Below are positions 53,817-63,047 of a DNA stretch of 64,000 bases, one piece after another. Source of the DNA: Pacificispira sp040217575 (GTDB lineage Bacteria; Pseudomonadota; Alphaproteobacteria; UBA8366; Aestuariispiraceae); NCBI GenBank assembly GCA_040217575.1, contig JAVJPW010000007.1, positions 62,001-126,000 of the forward strand, in the 5' to 3' direction. The notes beneath the pieces are model-generated. The model was not told the origin of the DNA. It ran no database searches and saw only the letters and a list, made by a program, of their open reading frames with translations. Within the stretch, counting starts at the first letter, position 1, and each line of letters begins with the position of its first letter. The translations under genes were made by a program, and so were the position numbers.

Positions 53817-55004
53817 GTGTTCAAGACCATCGACGACATCGATTTCTCCGGCAAGACCGCGCTGGTTCGCGCAGACCTGAATGTCCCCATGAAGGACGGG
53901 ATTGTCACGGACGCAACCCGGATCGAGCGGCTGCGGCCGACGGTGGACGATCTGATCGCGCGGGGTGCGAAAGTCGTGCTGCTGTCGCATTTTGGACGTC
54001 CAAAAGGACAGTTCGTCGATTCCATGTCCCTGGGCCCGGTTGCCGACGCGGTCGGAAACGTACTTGGCCGTCAGATCGTCTTTGCCGGGGACTGCGTCGG
54101 AGACGAAGCAAAGAACGCGATCCTGAGCGCCAGTCCGGACAAGCTGGTCGTTTTGGAAAACCTGCGGTTTCATGCAGGGGAAGAAGCGAATGACGAAACG
54201 TTCGCCCGCGCGCTCGCAGATTTGGGCGATGCTTACGTAAACGACGCCTTTTCAGCCGCCCATCGGGCCCATGCATCGACCCACGCCATTGCCTCGCTGC
54301 TGCCGGCCTGCGCGGGCCGCAACATGCAGAACGAGCTGGAGGCGCTGAACGCCGCGTTGGGCGACCCGACGCGCCCGGTGGCCGCCATTGTCGGCGGGGC
54401 AAAGGTATCGACGAAACTCGCGGTCCTGAATCATCTGATCGACAAGGTCGATTTCCTGATCATCGGTGGTGGCATGGCCAATACCTTCCTGTTCGCGATG
54501 GGCAAGGATGTCGGAAAAAGCCTGTGCGAGGCGGATTTGGCCGACACGGCGCGGGAAATTCTGGCACGGGCGGACGCGGCCGGTTGTCGGATCGGCTTGC
54601 CGAACGACGTCACGGTCGCCGCCGAATTCGCTGCAGGCGCAGCGTACGAGACCGTGCGCCTGGACGGCGTTCAGTCAGACAAGATGATCCTGGATGTGGG
54701 GCCGGAAACAACCGCGGTTCTGGCGTCCGAGCTGGAACATTGCCGGACCCTTGTCTGGAACGGCCCTATGGGCGCGTTTGAGATTCCGCCATTCGACCAG
54801 GGTACGATGGCACTGGCGCGAAAGGCCGCGGAACTGACGCAGGCCGGGTCGCTGGTTTCGGTCGCCGGCGGCGGCGATACGGTGGCCGCCCTTGCTGCGG
54901 CGGGCGTGACAGACCAGTTTACTTATGTTTCCACCGCAGGCGGTGCGTTCCTGGAATGGATGGAAGGGCGCGAACTGCCGGGTGTAGCGGCATTGGGCGA
55001 ATAA
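53817..55004 (+). CDS. pgk: Phosphoglycerate kinase
   Basis: Pgk transfers phosphate between 1,3-bisphosphoglycerate and ADP in glycolysis and the Calvin cycle. The 395-residue protein has the N-terminal TALVRADLNVPM substrate motif, LLSHFGRPKG, the basic patch LENLRFHAGEE, the hinge and the ATP-site segments GGAKVSTKLAVL, WNGPMGAFE and GGGDTVAAL. I prefer the GTG at 53817 because family proteins start MFKTIDD and AAGGAAA lies about 12 bases upstream; a TTG at 53793 would add eight residues. It is followed after 13 bases by the sugar dehydrogenase gene. Confidence 0.96.
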   Translation: MFKTIDDIDFSGKTALVRADLNVPMKDGIVTDATRIERLRPTVDDLIARGAKVVLLSHFGRPKGQFVDSMSLGPVADAVGNVLGRQIVFAGDCVGDEAKNAILSASPDKLVVLENLRFHAGEEANDETFARALADLGDAYVNDAFSAAHRAHASTHAIASLLPACAGRNMQNELEALNAALGDPTRPVAAIVGGAKVSTKLAVLNHLIDKVDFLIIGGGMANTFLFAMGKDVGKSLCEADLADTAREILARADAAGCRIGLPNDVTVAAEFAAGAAYETVRLDGVQSDKMILDVGPETTAVLASELEHCRTLVWNGPMGAFEIPPFDQGTMALARKAAELTQAGSLVSVAGGGDTVAALAAAGVTDQFTYVSTAGGAFLEWMEGRELPGVAALGE

Positions 55005-55017
55005 GACGGCAAGGGAC

Positions 55018-56277
55018 ATGATGCGAATGGCAGGGAGATCAGCCCGGATATTTATTCTGTTTTCCCTGATAGCCCTGTCCGGTTCACCCACACATGCACA
55101 GCAGGACCGTCCGGGTCAGGTTTTCCATGTCCTGCCGCAAGACATGCCGGCACCCTATGCCACGAATTCGGTTTCGAACGGGTCTGATTCCGTCAGCCGT
55201 GAAGGCCGCACCCCCGAAGCGCCTGACGGTTTCACGGTAACCTTGTTCGCGGAAAATATCGCTGGTGCGCGCAACATGCTGGTTACCCCGGACGGTTCCG
55301 TCGTCGTGGCCCGCAGCCGCGCCGGGGCCGTGTCGGTATTGCGGGACCGCGACGGTGACGGCACTGCGGACGACGCCGCGGACTATCTGCGCGGTTTGGA
55401 CCGTCCCCACGGTCTTGCCTTTCACGGCGGCTATCTTTGGCTTGCGGATCGGGAACGGTTGTACCGTGTTGCATGGGACGGCGGCATCCCCGTCCATGAC
55501 AGTCTGGAAGCGATGAGCCCCGATGGTGTCTTCGGCGGCGAAAGTGGCCACTGGACGCGAAATATTGCGATTTCCATAGATGGATCGACCCTGTTCGCAT
55601 CCGTCGGGTCACGCGGCAACATCGATGAGGAAGACGAACCCCGCGCGACAATCCAGCGGTTTTCCCTGTCACCCAACGGTCGTATCGCGCAAGGAACCAC
55701 ATTTGCCTCTGGCCTCAGAAATCCGGTCGGGATTGCATTCTATCCAGGCACGGACCGTCTGTTCACGGTCGTCAATGAACGCGATGGCATGGGCGACGGT
55801 CTGGTACCGGACTATTTCACCGAAGTGCGCGAAGGCGGCTTCTATGGCTGGCCCTATGCCTATATCGGGTCCAACCCCCAGCCCGAGTTCGCCGACCGGC
55901 GTCCGGATCTGGTTGCCGCAACTATTGTACCGGATGTTCTTTTCCAATCACACAGCGCCCCCATCGGTTTGACGTTCCTGGCGGACGCGGATGTACCCGA
56001 AGGCTGGCGGGACGATGCACTGGTCACGTTGCGCGGAAGCTGGAATGCCGCGTTTCCGCGCGGGTACAAGGTCGTGCGCATCGAATTCGAAGACGGTGTG
56101 CCTACCGGTCGCTATGTGAATTTTCTGACGGGTTTTCGCATCGATATACCCGACCCCGACAATCCTGCGTCCGCGCAAGTCTGGGGACGTCCCGTCGGCG
56201 TTGCCGTCGGGCCCGACGGCGCAATCTATGTCGGGGATGACACGGGTGGCACGATCTGGCGTATTTCGCGGCCATAA
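55018..56277 (+). CDS. PQQ-dependent sugar/sorbosone dehydrogenase-like protein
   Basis: This exported protein of 419 residues starts with a signal peptide (ARIFILFSLIALSGSPTHAQ). The mature part has the beta-propeller pattern of soluble glucose/sorbosone dehydrogenases (GSDH): GFTVTLFAENIAGARNMLVT, LDRPHGLAFHGGYLWLADRE, SGLRNPVGIAFYPGTDRLF, YGWPYAYIG and a C-terminal GPDGAIYVGDDTGGTIWRIS. Such enzymes oxidise aldoses in the periplasm with pyrroloquinoline quinone; no PQQ synthesis genes are in the window. It lies 13 bases after pgk, probably cotranscribed. Confidence 0.88.
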   Translation: MMRMAGRSARIFILFSLIALSGSPTHAQQDRPGQVFHVLPQDMPAPYATNSVSNGSDSVSREGRTPEAPDGFTVTLFAENIAGARNMLVTPDGSVVVARSRAGAVSVLRDRDGDGTADDAADYLRGLDRPHGLAFHGGYLWLADRERLYRVAWDGGIPVHDSLEAMSPDGVFGGESGHWTRNIAISIDGSTLFASVGSRGNIDEEDEPRATIQRFSLSPNGRIAQGTTFASGLRNPVGIAFYPGTDRLFTVVNERDGMGDGLVPDYFTEVREGGFYGWPYAYIGSNPQPEFADRRPDLVAATIVPDVLFQSHSAPIGLTFLADADVPEGWRDDALVTLRGSWNAAFPRGYKVVRIEFEDGVPTGRYVNFLTGFRIDIPDPDNPASAQVWGRPVGVAVGPDGAIYVGDDTGGTIWRISRP

Positions 56278-56328
56278 TGGCTTTCCACATTCCTGGCCTC
56301 AATTGTCCGGTACCGTGTATGATATGTC

Positions 56329-57510
56329 ATGACTTCGTCTAGTGGGATGATCGATCTGAATGCGTCCGCCACGGAGGACGTCTATCCGGGCCGAAGTTCC
56401 TATTTCTGGTTTCGCGCCTTTCAAAGATTTCTGCTACAGCATTCCGGATTTTCGCAGTTGGCCGAAATGCTTGGCGGCGAGGCGGCCATGTCCTTTCCGC
56501 CGGCCGAACTTTATATGAAACACACCCGTGCGGTCGCGTTCCTGCATCACAGCCTGAACGAAAAATTGAGGCTATCCTACGCAAGGGTGGTTGGCGCATT
56601 TCTGTCCGACCAGCTCGCCAATGCGGGCGATCCCAATGGACATCTCCCCGATGAGGATGAAAAGACCCTGCAGCGCCTGGATACCCGAGGATATGCTTTT
56701 CTGCCGCGTTTGTCGGAATTGCAGTTGGATGTTCTGACCAGCTGGTTCCACCGCCAGCCGTTGATCCCGAATGCACAAATCAGCGATTCCTGTAGCGGCG
56801 ACATCGAACTGAGGAGCGCAGAAGAACTGCGTGCCGACCATAACCTGGGGCAGATACCCAGAAATCTGGTTCTAGGAATGCCCGGGTTGCCGGACCTGGT
56901 TTCGAACCCGACACTCCTGGGAATAGTGCGAAAGTATCTTTGTGCGCCGCCAATTCTGATCGACGTTTCAGCATGGCGGTCTTTTTGTGCTCCAGACGGG
57001 GCCAAGACCGCAAAGGATGCCCAGCTTTTTCACTATGATCAGGATGACTATCGGTTCTGTAAGGTTTTCATTTATCTGACTGATGTCGATATCGACACCG
57101 GTCCACACGTTTTCATACCTGGGTCGCACAGCCCCCAGAAAATAGCTGCGTGCCGTCCGCCTGAAGGGGACCACAGGCGAGACGATTTTGATCGATGGTA
57201 CTTCAAGACACTACGAAAGAGCGAGGAAGACAGCATCGCGTGGCTGGGCACCCAACCAGACTTTGTCACGGGCGCGGCGGGAACAGTTTTTGTTGCCAAT
57301 ACCGAAGGCATTCACCGGGGAGAGCCACCCCGATCACGCGACCGTTGCGTAGTACAGCTCGTGTTCGGCATAACGCCCTTCTCCATGTGGGAGGGACCTT
57401 ATCCGCTTCCGGCTCTGCGCGGCTGGAACGGTGAACCGGCAACGGTAGAAAACGAACCAGCCCGATACGCGCTGCATATGCTGGCGTTTCCGGGCTGGCC
57501 GCAAAACTGA
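56329..57510 (+). CDS. Phytanoyl-CoA-dioxygenase-like protein (paralogue 1)
   Basis: The 393-residue protein has a C-terminal half resembling Fe(II)/2-oxoglutarate dioxygenases of the PhyH type: QLFHYDQDDYRFCKVFIYLT with the HxD pair, DTGPHVFIPGSHSP, and GTVFVANTEGIHRGEPPRSR with the distal His and the Arg for 2-oxoglutarate. The N-terminal half (about 180 residues) is helical and not recognised. A clear paralogue is encoded at 60232-61425 and shares PPILIDVSAWRSF. The coding sequence looks less GC-rich than its neighbours. It has its own start after a 51-base gap, and converges on a small gene two bases away. Confidence 0.72.
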   Translation: MTSSSGMIDLNASATEDVYPGRSSYFWFRAFQRFLLQHSGFSQLAEMLGGEAAMSFPPAELYMKHTRAVAFLHHSLNEKLRLSYARVVGAFLSDQLANAGDPNGHLPDEDEKTLQRLDTRGYAFLPRLSELQLDVLTSWFHRQPLIPNAQISDSCSGDIELRSAEELRADHNLGQIPRNLVLGMPGLPDLVSNPTLLGIVRKYLCAPPILIDVSAWRSFCAPDGAKTAKDAQLFHYDQDDYRFCKVFIYLTDVDIDTGPHVFIPGSHSPQKIAACRPPEGDHRRDDFDRWYFKTLRKSEEDSIAWLGTQPDFVTGAAGTVFVANTEGIHRGEPPRSRDRCVVQLVFGITPFSMWEGPYPLPALRGWNGEPATVENEPARYALHMLAFPGWPQN

Positions 57511-57512
57511 TT

Positions 57513-57755
57513 TTAGCGGGCGACAGAAATTACTTTCACATCGCAATCTGGGTGCTGCGCGACCAGGTGGCGGACCTCGATATCGTCCGTCGTATATCGT
57601 TCGGCACCGTCCCAGGTAACCCGGAACAGGAGACCCGGATTGAAATCCAGGGAGTCCGCACGGGGCCCGTTGACTGCAACTCGGGCGGATTCAGCACGCG
57701 CCGCCGAGACTTCGTCACGGTAGGCGTGTTTCGTTCCAACATAGAGCATCGTCAT
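57513..57755 (-). CDS. Small protein of unknown function, divergent from an XRE regulator
   Basis: This 80-residue soluble protein (MTMLYVGTKHAYRDEVSAAR, then ADSLDFNPGLLFRVTWDGAE) has no family I recognise, no membrane segment and no signal peptide. It is divergent from the XRE-type regulator at 57927, with matching palindromes close to both starts, which suggests co-regulation. The ATG at 57755 is preceded on its strand by GGGGGGTAACGCG, a purine-rich site. The real-gene call rests on composition, position and the divergent arrangement. Confidence 0.6.
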   Translation of the reverse strand: MTMLYVGTKHAYRDEVSAARAESARVAVNGPRADSLDFNPGLLFRVTWDGAERYTTDDIEVRHLVAQHPDCDVKVISVAR

Positions 57756-57789
57756 CGCGTTACCCCCCTTTCGTAGAGGCTGGTGTGTT

Positions 57790-57804
57790 GCGCACCCTGT
57801 GCGC
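57790..57804. promoter_or_regulatory. Palindromic operator 1
   Basis: GCGCAC-CCT-GTGCGC is a perfect 6+3+6 palindrome located 35 bases upstream of the small minus-strand gene. It matches the second site at 57854-57868 in both arms and spacing. Confidence 0.65.
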
Positions 57805-57852
57805 TTCTGATAGGAGATATAAGTGCGTCATGTAGATCATTCAAGAAAAAAA

Positions 57853-57869
57853 TGCGCACGAGGTGCGCA
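57853..57869. promoter_or_regulatory. Palindromic operator 2
   Basis: TGCGCAC-GAG-GTGCGCA is a perfect 7+3+7 palindrome 57 bases upstream of the XRE gene. The centre lies 64 bases from operator 1. Two sites with the same arms between divergent genes are typical of an autoregulating helix-turn-helix protein. Confidence 0.68.
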
Positions 57870-57926
57870 ACATTACTGAAATGTTACAAACACTGGTTAC
57901 CTGGGCGGGGCTTGAAAGTTAACGGC

Positions 57927-58184
57927 ATGAAACCAAACGATTTTAAACGCTGGCGCAAAAGTGTTGGCCTGTCACAAAAGGATGCCGCCCATGCTCTGGG
58001 CGTGAAGCGCCGCGTCATCCAGTATTATGAAAAGGGGGAACGGGACGGGAAAAAAATCGAAATTCCGCTATATATCCGGCTCGCGTGCGCCGCCTATTCA
58101 GACGGCCACATGGATTATCATGGCCCGGCGGACGGGTCCGGCAAGCCCCATGTACCGGAAAAGACAGAGATCCCTTTAGACTGA
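57927..58184 (+). CDS. Small XRE-family helix-turn-helix regulator
   Basis: This 85-residue protein is almost all helix-turn-helix: DFKRWRKSVGLSQKDAAHAL followed by GVKRRVIQYYEKGERDGKKI, then a short tail. It resembles Cro/C1-type DNA-binding proteins and probably binds the two palindromes upstream. The ATG at 57927 is where family similarity starts; the frame extends back to 57783 through the operators, which makes a longer start unlikely. Its end overlaps the convergent msrA by nine bases. Confidence 0.85.
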   Translation: MKPNDFKRWRKSVGLSQKDAAHALGVKRRVIQYYEKGERDGKKIEIPLYIRLACAAYSDGHMDYHGPADGSGKPHVPEKTEIPLD

Positions 58185-58832
58185 TCCCTGCTGGACGGCC
58201 GGGCAACTGACCCCCGTCCCGCCCAGACCGCAATACCCGCCGGGATTCTTCGACAGATAGGCCTGATGGTAGTCTTCGGCATAGTAGAACTCCTGTGCCG
58301 GACAAATTTCCGTGGTGATGGCACCCCGGCCCCGTGCACGCAGTTCCTTGTCATAGGCGTCGCGTATTGCCTCTGCATCCGCCTGTTGTGCGGAATCAAA
58401 CGTATAGATTCCGGACCGGTATTGCGTACCTGTATCGTTGCCCTGGCGCATACCCTGGGTCGGATCATGGGCTTCGAAAAAGACCCGCAAAAGGTCAGGA
58501 TAGGTCACCGTCCCCGGGTCATAGACAACCAGCACGACTTCATTGTGGCCGGTAAGGCCGGAGCAGACCTCTTCATAAGTGGGGTTCGGCGTGATACCGC
58601 CGGAATAACCGACCGCCGTCGTAATGACCCCCCGAGTGCGCCAGAAGACCCGCTCCGCTCCCCAGAAACAGCCCAAACCGAACAGCGCCTTTTCGCTGCC
58701 GTCGGGGAACGGCGCGATTATCCGGGTACCAAGGTGGTGGTGGGTCGGATTGACCCGCATGCTTTCCAAACGGCCTGGAAGCGCGTCTTTCGGATCGGGC
58801 ATCTGGGTCTTTTGTTTCGGAACAAAAAACAT
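58176..58832 (-). CDS. msrA: Peptide methionine sulfoxide reductase MsrA
   Basis: MsrA reduces methionine-S-sulfoxide in proteins. The 218-residue protein has the catalytic GLGCFWGAERVFW motif, GYSGGITPNPTYEEVCSG, GHNEVVLVVYDP and the C-terminal cysteines in YCGLGGTGVSCPA that recycle the enzyme with thioredoxin. The length agrees with the longer MsrA type. It overlaps the XRE gene tail-to-tail by nine bases, and the upstream neighbour on the same strand is an MFS transporter 93 bases away. Confidence 0.96.
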   Translation of the reverse strand: MFFVPKQKTQMPDPKDALPGRLESMRVNPTHHHLGTRIIAPFPDGSEKALFGLGCFWGAERVFWRTRGVITTAVGYSGGITPNPTYEEVCSGLTGHNEVVLVVYDPGTVTYPDLLRVFFEAHDPTQGMRQGNDTGTQYRSGIYTFDSAQQADAEAIRDAYDKELRARGRGAITTEICPAQEFYYAEDYHQAYLSKNPGGYCGLGGTGVSCPAVQQGSV

Positions 58833-58925
58833 GGGCGTATCCCTTTACGGCATCGAACAACTGTCTATGGATATGAGGTAGATCGTAAGCTGGCACCATT
58901 CAAGACGGCCGCGCTGCGCAAAAGC

Positions 58926-60110
58926 TCACCGACCTCCCCAGCCTTTCAAAATCAACGCAATGGTCCCGGCCCCACCCGCGCACACAGCGGCCATCAAAAA
59001 GGCACGCGACAGTTCAACTTCACCCACCAGCCCCGCGATCAGCGCGCCCATCGCACCGATACCGTCCATGACGGCAAAGGCAACGCCCATGGTCGTGCTT
59101 TCGCTTTGTCCCGAAAGGTCGACCGCACAGGCCAAAACCGTGGAACGCACACCGGTCAATGCGCCGGTACAGACGGTCAGCCCCAACAGCGCCAGCACCG
59201 GACCGTCCGCCAGGAATACAGCGACACCGCCCGCCGCTGCCAGCGCACAGGACATGGCAATCACCGGCCGCCGGCCGATCCGGTCCGATGCCTGCCCAAC
59301 CCAGGGCTGGATCAGCGCGCCGACCAGAAGCACCGCGGCAAAGGCGAGTCCCGTCTGCGAAATATCGAAACCCAAGGTTCCTTTCAGATACAGCGGCATC
59401 ATCGCCATGGCACCGACCTGCCCAAGGTTATAGAGCACCATCATCAGGACAAGCATCAGGGCGAATGGCGTCGACCATTGCCGCCACAGCAATTTCAAGT
59501 CGACCGAAACCGCCCTGTCCAGCGCGACCCGCGGCATGCGGGGGCCGACATAAAACAGGATCAACGCGCCCATCACCAATGTCGGCACCAGGATAAGCTG
59601 AAATGCCGTTCTCCAGTCGACGAATTCCAGCAGGTATCCAGTGCTTAACGGTGCAAGCACGACCGCCAGTGACCCGCCGATTGCATGAATTCCCAGTACC
59701 TTCGCCCTTTTGTCAGGCGCGCTTTTGACCAGAATCCCGGTTGCCATCGGATGCCAGGCGGCATCACCGATCGCGGCCATCGCCATCAATAGTGCCAGCG
59801 GCCAGAAAGATCCCGCCGTACTAGCCAGCAGGTATCCCGCGACCACCCAAAAAAAGGTCATCGCCAACACGCGGCCACGGTTTGACACCCGGTCCATCAA
59901 CAGACCCGCCGGGATATAGGCAACCGCCGCGACGACGCTTTGCAACGTAAGCAACAGGCCGACCTGCGCCGGCGACCAACCGAAGGCTGCGGCCATTACG
60001 GGGGCAATCACATAGACCGCACCGAATGGCCAGTCGATGCACAAATGTGCCGCTGAAAACCAGTACGGCAGCCGCAATTTGCCGTCGCCGCCTTCCGTCA
60101 CCGCCGTCAT
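58926..60110 (-). CDS. Major facilitator superfamily transporter
   Basis: From the ATG at 60110 this is a 394-residue protein with twelve hydrophobic helices in two halves. MFS-type segments include VGLLLTLQSVVAAVAYIPAG with LLMDRVSNRGRVLA in the 2-3 loop, and PWVGQASDRIGRRPVIAMSC in the 8-9 loop. It resembles fosmidomycin-resistance (Fsr)/drug exporters in overall sequence but the substrate is unknown. The frame extends to 60266 with 52 residues that overlap the divergent gene at 60232 and are not membrane-like, so I reject that start. Confidence 0.9.
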   Translation of the reverse strand: MTAVTEGGDGKLRLPYWFSAAHLCIDWPFGAVYVIAPVMAAAFGWSPAQVGLLLTLQSVVAAVAYIPAGLLMDRVSNRGRVLAMTFFWVVAGYLLASTAGSFWPLALLMAMAAIGDAAWHPMATGILVKSAPDKRAKVLGIHAIGGSLAVVLAPLSTGYLLEFVDWRTAFQLILVPTLVMGALILFYVGPRMPRVALDRAVSVDLKLLWRQWSTPFALMLVLMMVLYNLGQVGAMAMMPLYLKGTLGFDISQTGLAFAAVLLVGALIQPWVGQASDRIGRRPVIAMSCALAAAGGVAVFLADGPVLALLGLTVCTGALTGVRSTVLACAVDLSGQSESTTMGVAFAVMDGIGAMGALIAGLVGEVELSRAFLMAAVCAGGAGTIALILKGWGGR

Positions 60111-60231
60111 GAAGCCGTGGCTCCCGTCGCAAGAATTATCCCTTGCCGACTGAACCCCGAATGCCCCGGCAAGGCAAGGCCGGGGCGCATAATCCTTTCC
60201 AGTACACTGCGGAATCGTGGCATGGTCCGGC

Positions 60232-61425
60232 ATGACAAAATCGACGGGCCAGGACACCCGCGGCATTTTCGACCTGAAACCTGGCGACTACAGCGAAGAA
60301 GAACCGGTTGTCCCCCTGATATACGGGGTGGAATGGTATCGGCGTTTCCAGGAATTCCTGGAATCCGTTCCGCAGCTGTCATCCCTTTTTCAGCTTTTCG
60401 GCGGTAAGGCGACGCATAGCTGCAGCGCCGGCGACATGGTGCGTTTGCATACCCGTGCGATCGGCTATTTGCACCGGTCCATGAACCCACAACTGCGGGA
60501 CAGCGTCACCAAGGTTATCGCCGCTTTCGTCAAACAGAATTCAACAGCCTGGTGCGAACCCGATGCCACTCTTCCGTCTGCCGACCCGTCGATCCTTGCA
60601 CAGTTGAACGAATTTGGTCACGCCCCCCTGCCGCCCCTGGCGGACGCCCATGTCACCACAATCCGCGACCGGATCGAAAAAGTCGGCTTTGTGCCCGCGG
60701 ATGCCATTTTCTCCACATCGCGCGACGTCATGGCCAAAGGGGCGGATGACCTTCGCGGCGGCCACAATCTGGCGCATGTGCGCGCCACGGACGTGCTGCG
60801 TCTTCCCGGTCTGGTCGACCAGGCCACCAGCCCGGACCTGCTGTCGCTGGTTGCAGCACATCTGGGCGCACCGCCGATCCTGATAGACGTTTCAGCCTGG
60901 CGGTCCTTCGCCGGCGATACCGGCGCGAAGGAAGCACGGGATGCGCAACTGTTCCATTTCGATCTGGACAGTTATCGGTTCTGCAAGGTTTTCCTTTATC
61001 TGACCGATGTCGACGATGGATCAGGTCCGCACATGTTCGTACCCACCACGCATCGCCCCGACGTAATCGCCGGCAAGGCCCCGTCGGAAGGGACGGCTGG
61101 ATTTGCCGCTTTCGAAAAATGGTATTTCGGCACGCTTCGTAAGACGGAAGACGAACTCGCCGCCCATATCGGAATAAATCCGATCTCGATCGGCGGCCGG
61201 GCCGGAACACGCTTTGTCGCCAATACGGAAGCGATCCACCGCGGCATACCGCCGGTCGATCGGGACCGCACTGTTCTGCAGTTTGTCTATGGCATCGCAC
61301 CATCGACCGCCTGGACGGCACCTTTTGATGCGGTCCTTCCCTATGATCTGGACGGAAAGCCCATACGGCGACTTAAGGGACCGGCAGCCTATACCCTGCG
61401 GCTGATGTTCCCCAACCTTGTCTGA
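60232..61425 (+). CDS. Phytanoyl-CoA-dioxygenase-like protein (paralogue 2)
   Basis: The product is 397 residues from the ATG at 60232. It aligns along its whole length with the protein at 56329 (both begin MT-S-G; both have ADxLRxxHNL, PPILIDVSAWRSF, AQLFHxDxDxYRFCKVFxYL, GTxFVANTExIHRG). Iron and 2-oxoglutarate ligands are again HFD, the late His and an Arg. The N-terminal helical half is shared, so the pair forms a distinct two-part family. Base composition here is more GC-rich than in paralogue 1. An ATG at 60217 is an alternative start. It converges on ubiD. Confidence 0.75.
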   Translation: MTKSTGQDTRGIFDLKPGDYSEEEPVVPLIYGVEWYRRFQEFLESVPQLSSLFQLFGGKATHSCSAGDMVRLHTRAIGYLHRSMNPQLRDSVTKVIAAFVKQNSTAWCEPDATLPSADPSILAQLNEFGHAPLPPLADAHVTTIRDRIEKVGFVPADAIFSTSRDVMAKGADDLRGGHNLAHVRATDVLRLPGLVDQATSPDLLSLVAAHLGAPPILIDVSAWRSFAGDTGAKEARDAQLFHFDLDSYRFCKVFLYLTDVDDGSGPHMFVPTTHRPDVIAGKAPSEGTAGFAAFEKWYFGTLRKTEDELAAHIGINPISIGGRAGTRFVANTEAIHRGIPPVDRDRTVLQFVYGIAPSTAWTAPFDAVLPYDLDGKPIRRLKGPAAYTLRLMFPNLV

Positions 61426-61432
61426 CCGAACG

Positions 61433-62944
61433 CTACCAGATGCTCTTTCCGTCGCCCGGTAGACCCAGGTCCGCCCACATTGCGTCTACCCGGTCGACCA
61501 CGGCCTGATCCATCCGGATTTCCTGACCCCACTCCCGCTTGGTTTCCGGCGGCCATTTGTCGGTGGCATCCAGGCCGATCTTTGACCCTAGGCCGCTTTC
61601 GGGACTGGCGAAATCCAGATAGTCGATCGGTGTGTTTTCGATCACCGTAATGTCGCGGGCAGGATCCATCTTAGTCGAAATCGCCCACATTACGTCCTTC
61701 CAGTCCCGCGCATCCACGTCCTGGTCCACAACGATCAGCCATTTGGTGTACATGAACTGCCGCAGGTAGGACCAAGCCCCCAGCATCACCCGTTTGGCAT
61801 GCCCGGGATACGCCTTCTTCATTGAAATGACGGCGATGCGGTAGGAACAACCTTCCGGCGGCAGCCAGAAATCCGTGATTTCGGGAAACTGCTGCTGCAA
61901 CAGCGGAATGAAGACCTCGTTCAGCGCCTCCCCCAGGATCGACGGTTCATCCGGCGGACGCCCGGTGAATGTCGACAGGTAGATCGGATTCTTGCGCATG
62001 GTAATCGCGGACACCCGAAAAACCGGAAAGGGTTCCACCGAATTGTAGTACCCGGTGTGATCGCCATAGGGTCCCTCGTCCCCATATTCGTCCAGCATGA
62101 CATGGCCTTCGATGACGATCTCCGCCTCAGCCGGAACCTTCAGCGGCACCGTCTTGCAGTCGACCAGATCCACCTTTTTCCCGCGTAGAAGACCTGCGAA
62201 CTGATATTCCGACAGCGTGTCCGGTACCGGTGTCACCGCAGCCAGGATCGTCCCCGGGTCGGCGCCCAACACGGCAGCCGCCGGAAGGGGTTCCGGGCGC
62301 ACGGATTTCCAGCGGGCATAATGTTGCGCGCCGCCGCGATGCTTCAACCAGCGCATCAGCGTCGTGTCGCGTCCCGTCACCTGCATGCGATAGATGCCCA
62401 GGTTGAAATTGTCCGTCCGGTCGCCTTTCGGATTGGGCCCTTGCGTCACCACCAGCGGCCAGGTGATCAGGGGCGCGGGTTCCCCCGGCCAACAAGTCTG
62501 GACCGGCAGGCGCGCAAGATCGATATCGCTGCCTTCCAGCACAACGTCCTGTACCGGTGCGCGGGAAACCGTTCTGGGTTTCATCGCCAGGACCTGCTTC
62601 ACCAGCGGCAGCATACCCATCGCATCCTTGAAGCCACCGGGCGGTTCCGGCTGGCGCAGGAATGCCAGCGTTTCCCCCACCGCACGCAATTCTTCCGGCG
62701 TCCGGTCCATACCCCAGGCGACGCGTTCGACCGACCCGAACAGATTAACCAGCACAGGCATATCCGCCGGCTTACCGTCAGGACCTGTCGGGTTTTCGAA
62801 CAAAACCGCCGGCCCGCGATCCTTTAACAGCCGGGTCTGGATTTCGGTCATTTCTAGGACCGTCGAAACCGGTCTGGAAACACGGTGCAAGCGACCGCGG
62901 CTTTCCAGAAGGTCGATGAAATCACGCAGGGACTTGAAAGGCAT
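61433..62944 (-). CDS. ubiD: UbiD-family decarboxylase
   Basis: UbiD uses prenylated FMN to decarboxylate aromatic or unsaturated acids; the classical member acts on octaprenyl-hydroxybenzoate in ubiquinone synthesis. The 503-residue length is typical. Recognisable segments are FKSLRDFIDLLESRGRLHRV, the RMQVTGRDTTLMRWLKHRGG region, and DEYGDEGPYGDHTGYYN, which carries the acidic active-site residues. The start at 62944 (MPFKSLRD) matches the family; the frame to 62986 adds 14 residues. The partner ubiX is not in the window. A broader substrate among UbiD enzymes is possible. Confidence 0.93.
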   Translation of the reverse strand: MPFKSLRDFIDLLESRGRLHRVSRPVSTVLEMTEIQTRLLKDRGPAVLFENPTGPDGKPADMPVLVNLFGSVERVAWGMDRTPEELRAVGETLAFLRQPEPPGGFKDAMGMLPLVKQVLAMKPRTVSRAPVQDVVLEGSDIDLARLPVQTCWPGEPAPLITWPLVVTQGPNPKGDRTDNFNLGIYRMQVTGRDTTLMRWLKHRGGAQHYARWKSVRPEPLPAAAVLGADPGTILAAVTPVPDTLSEYQFAGLLRGKKVDLVDCKTVPLKVPAEAEIVIEGHVMLDEYGDEGPYGDHTGYYNSVEPFPVFRVSAITMRKNPIYLSTFTGRPPDEPSILGEALNEVFIPLLQQQFPEITDFWLPPEGCSYRIAVISMKKAYPGHAKRVMLGAWSYLRQFMYTKWLIVVDQDVDARDWKDVMWAISTKMDPARDITVIENTPIDYLDFASPESGLGSKIGLDATDKWPPETKREWGQEIRMDQAVVDRVDAMWADLGLPGDGKSIW

Positions 62945-63047
62945 ACGTAAATGGCTCCGAATTTCCCAAGGAGACTTTAGGGCCAATTCGGACTAGTCAA
63001 GCCAATTGCCTGCGCGACATTTTGCGCTCAATCGTCGACCCAGCGAT

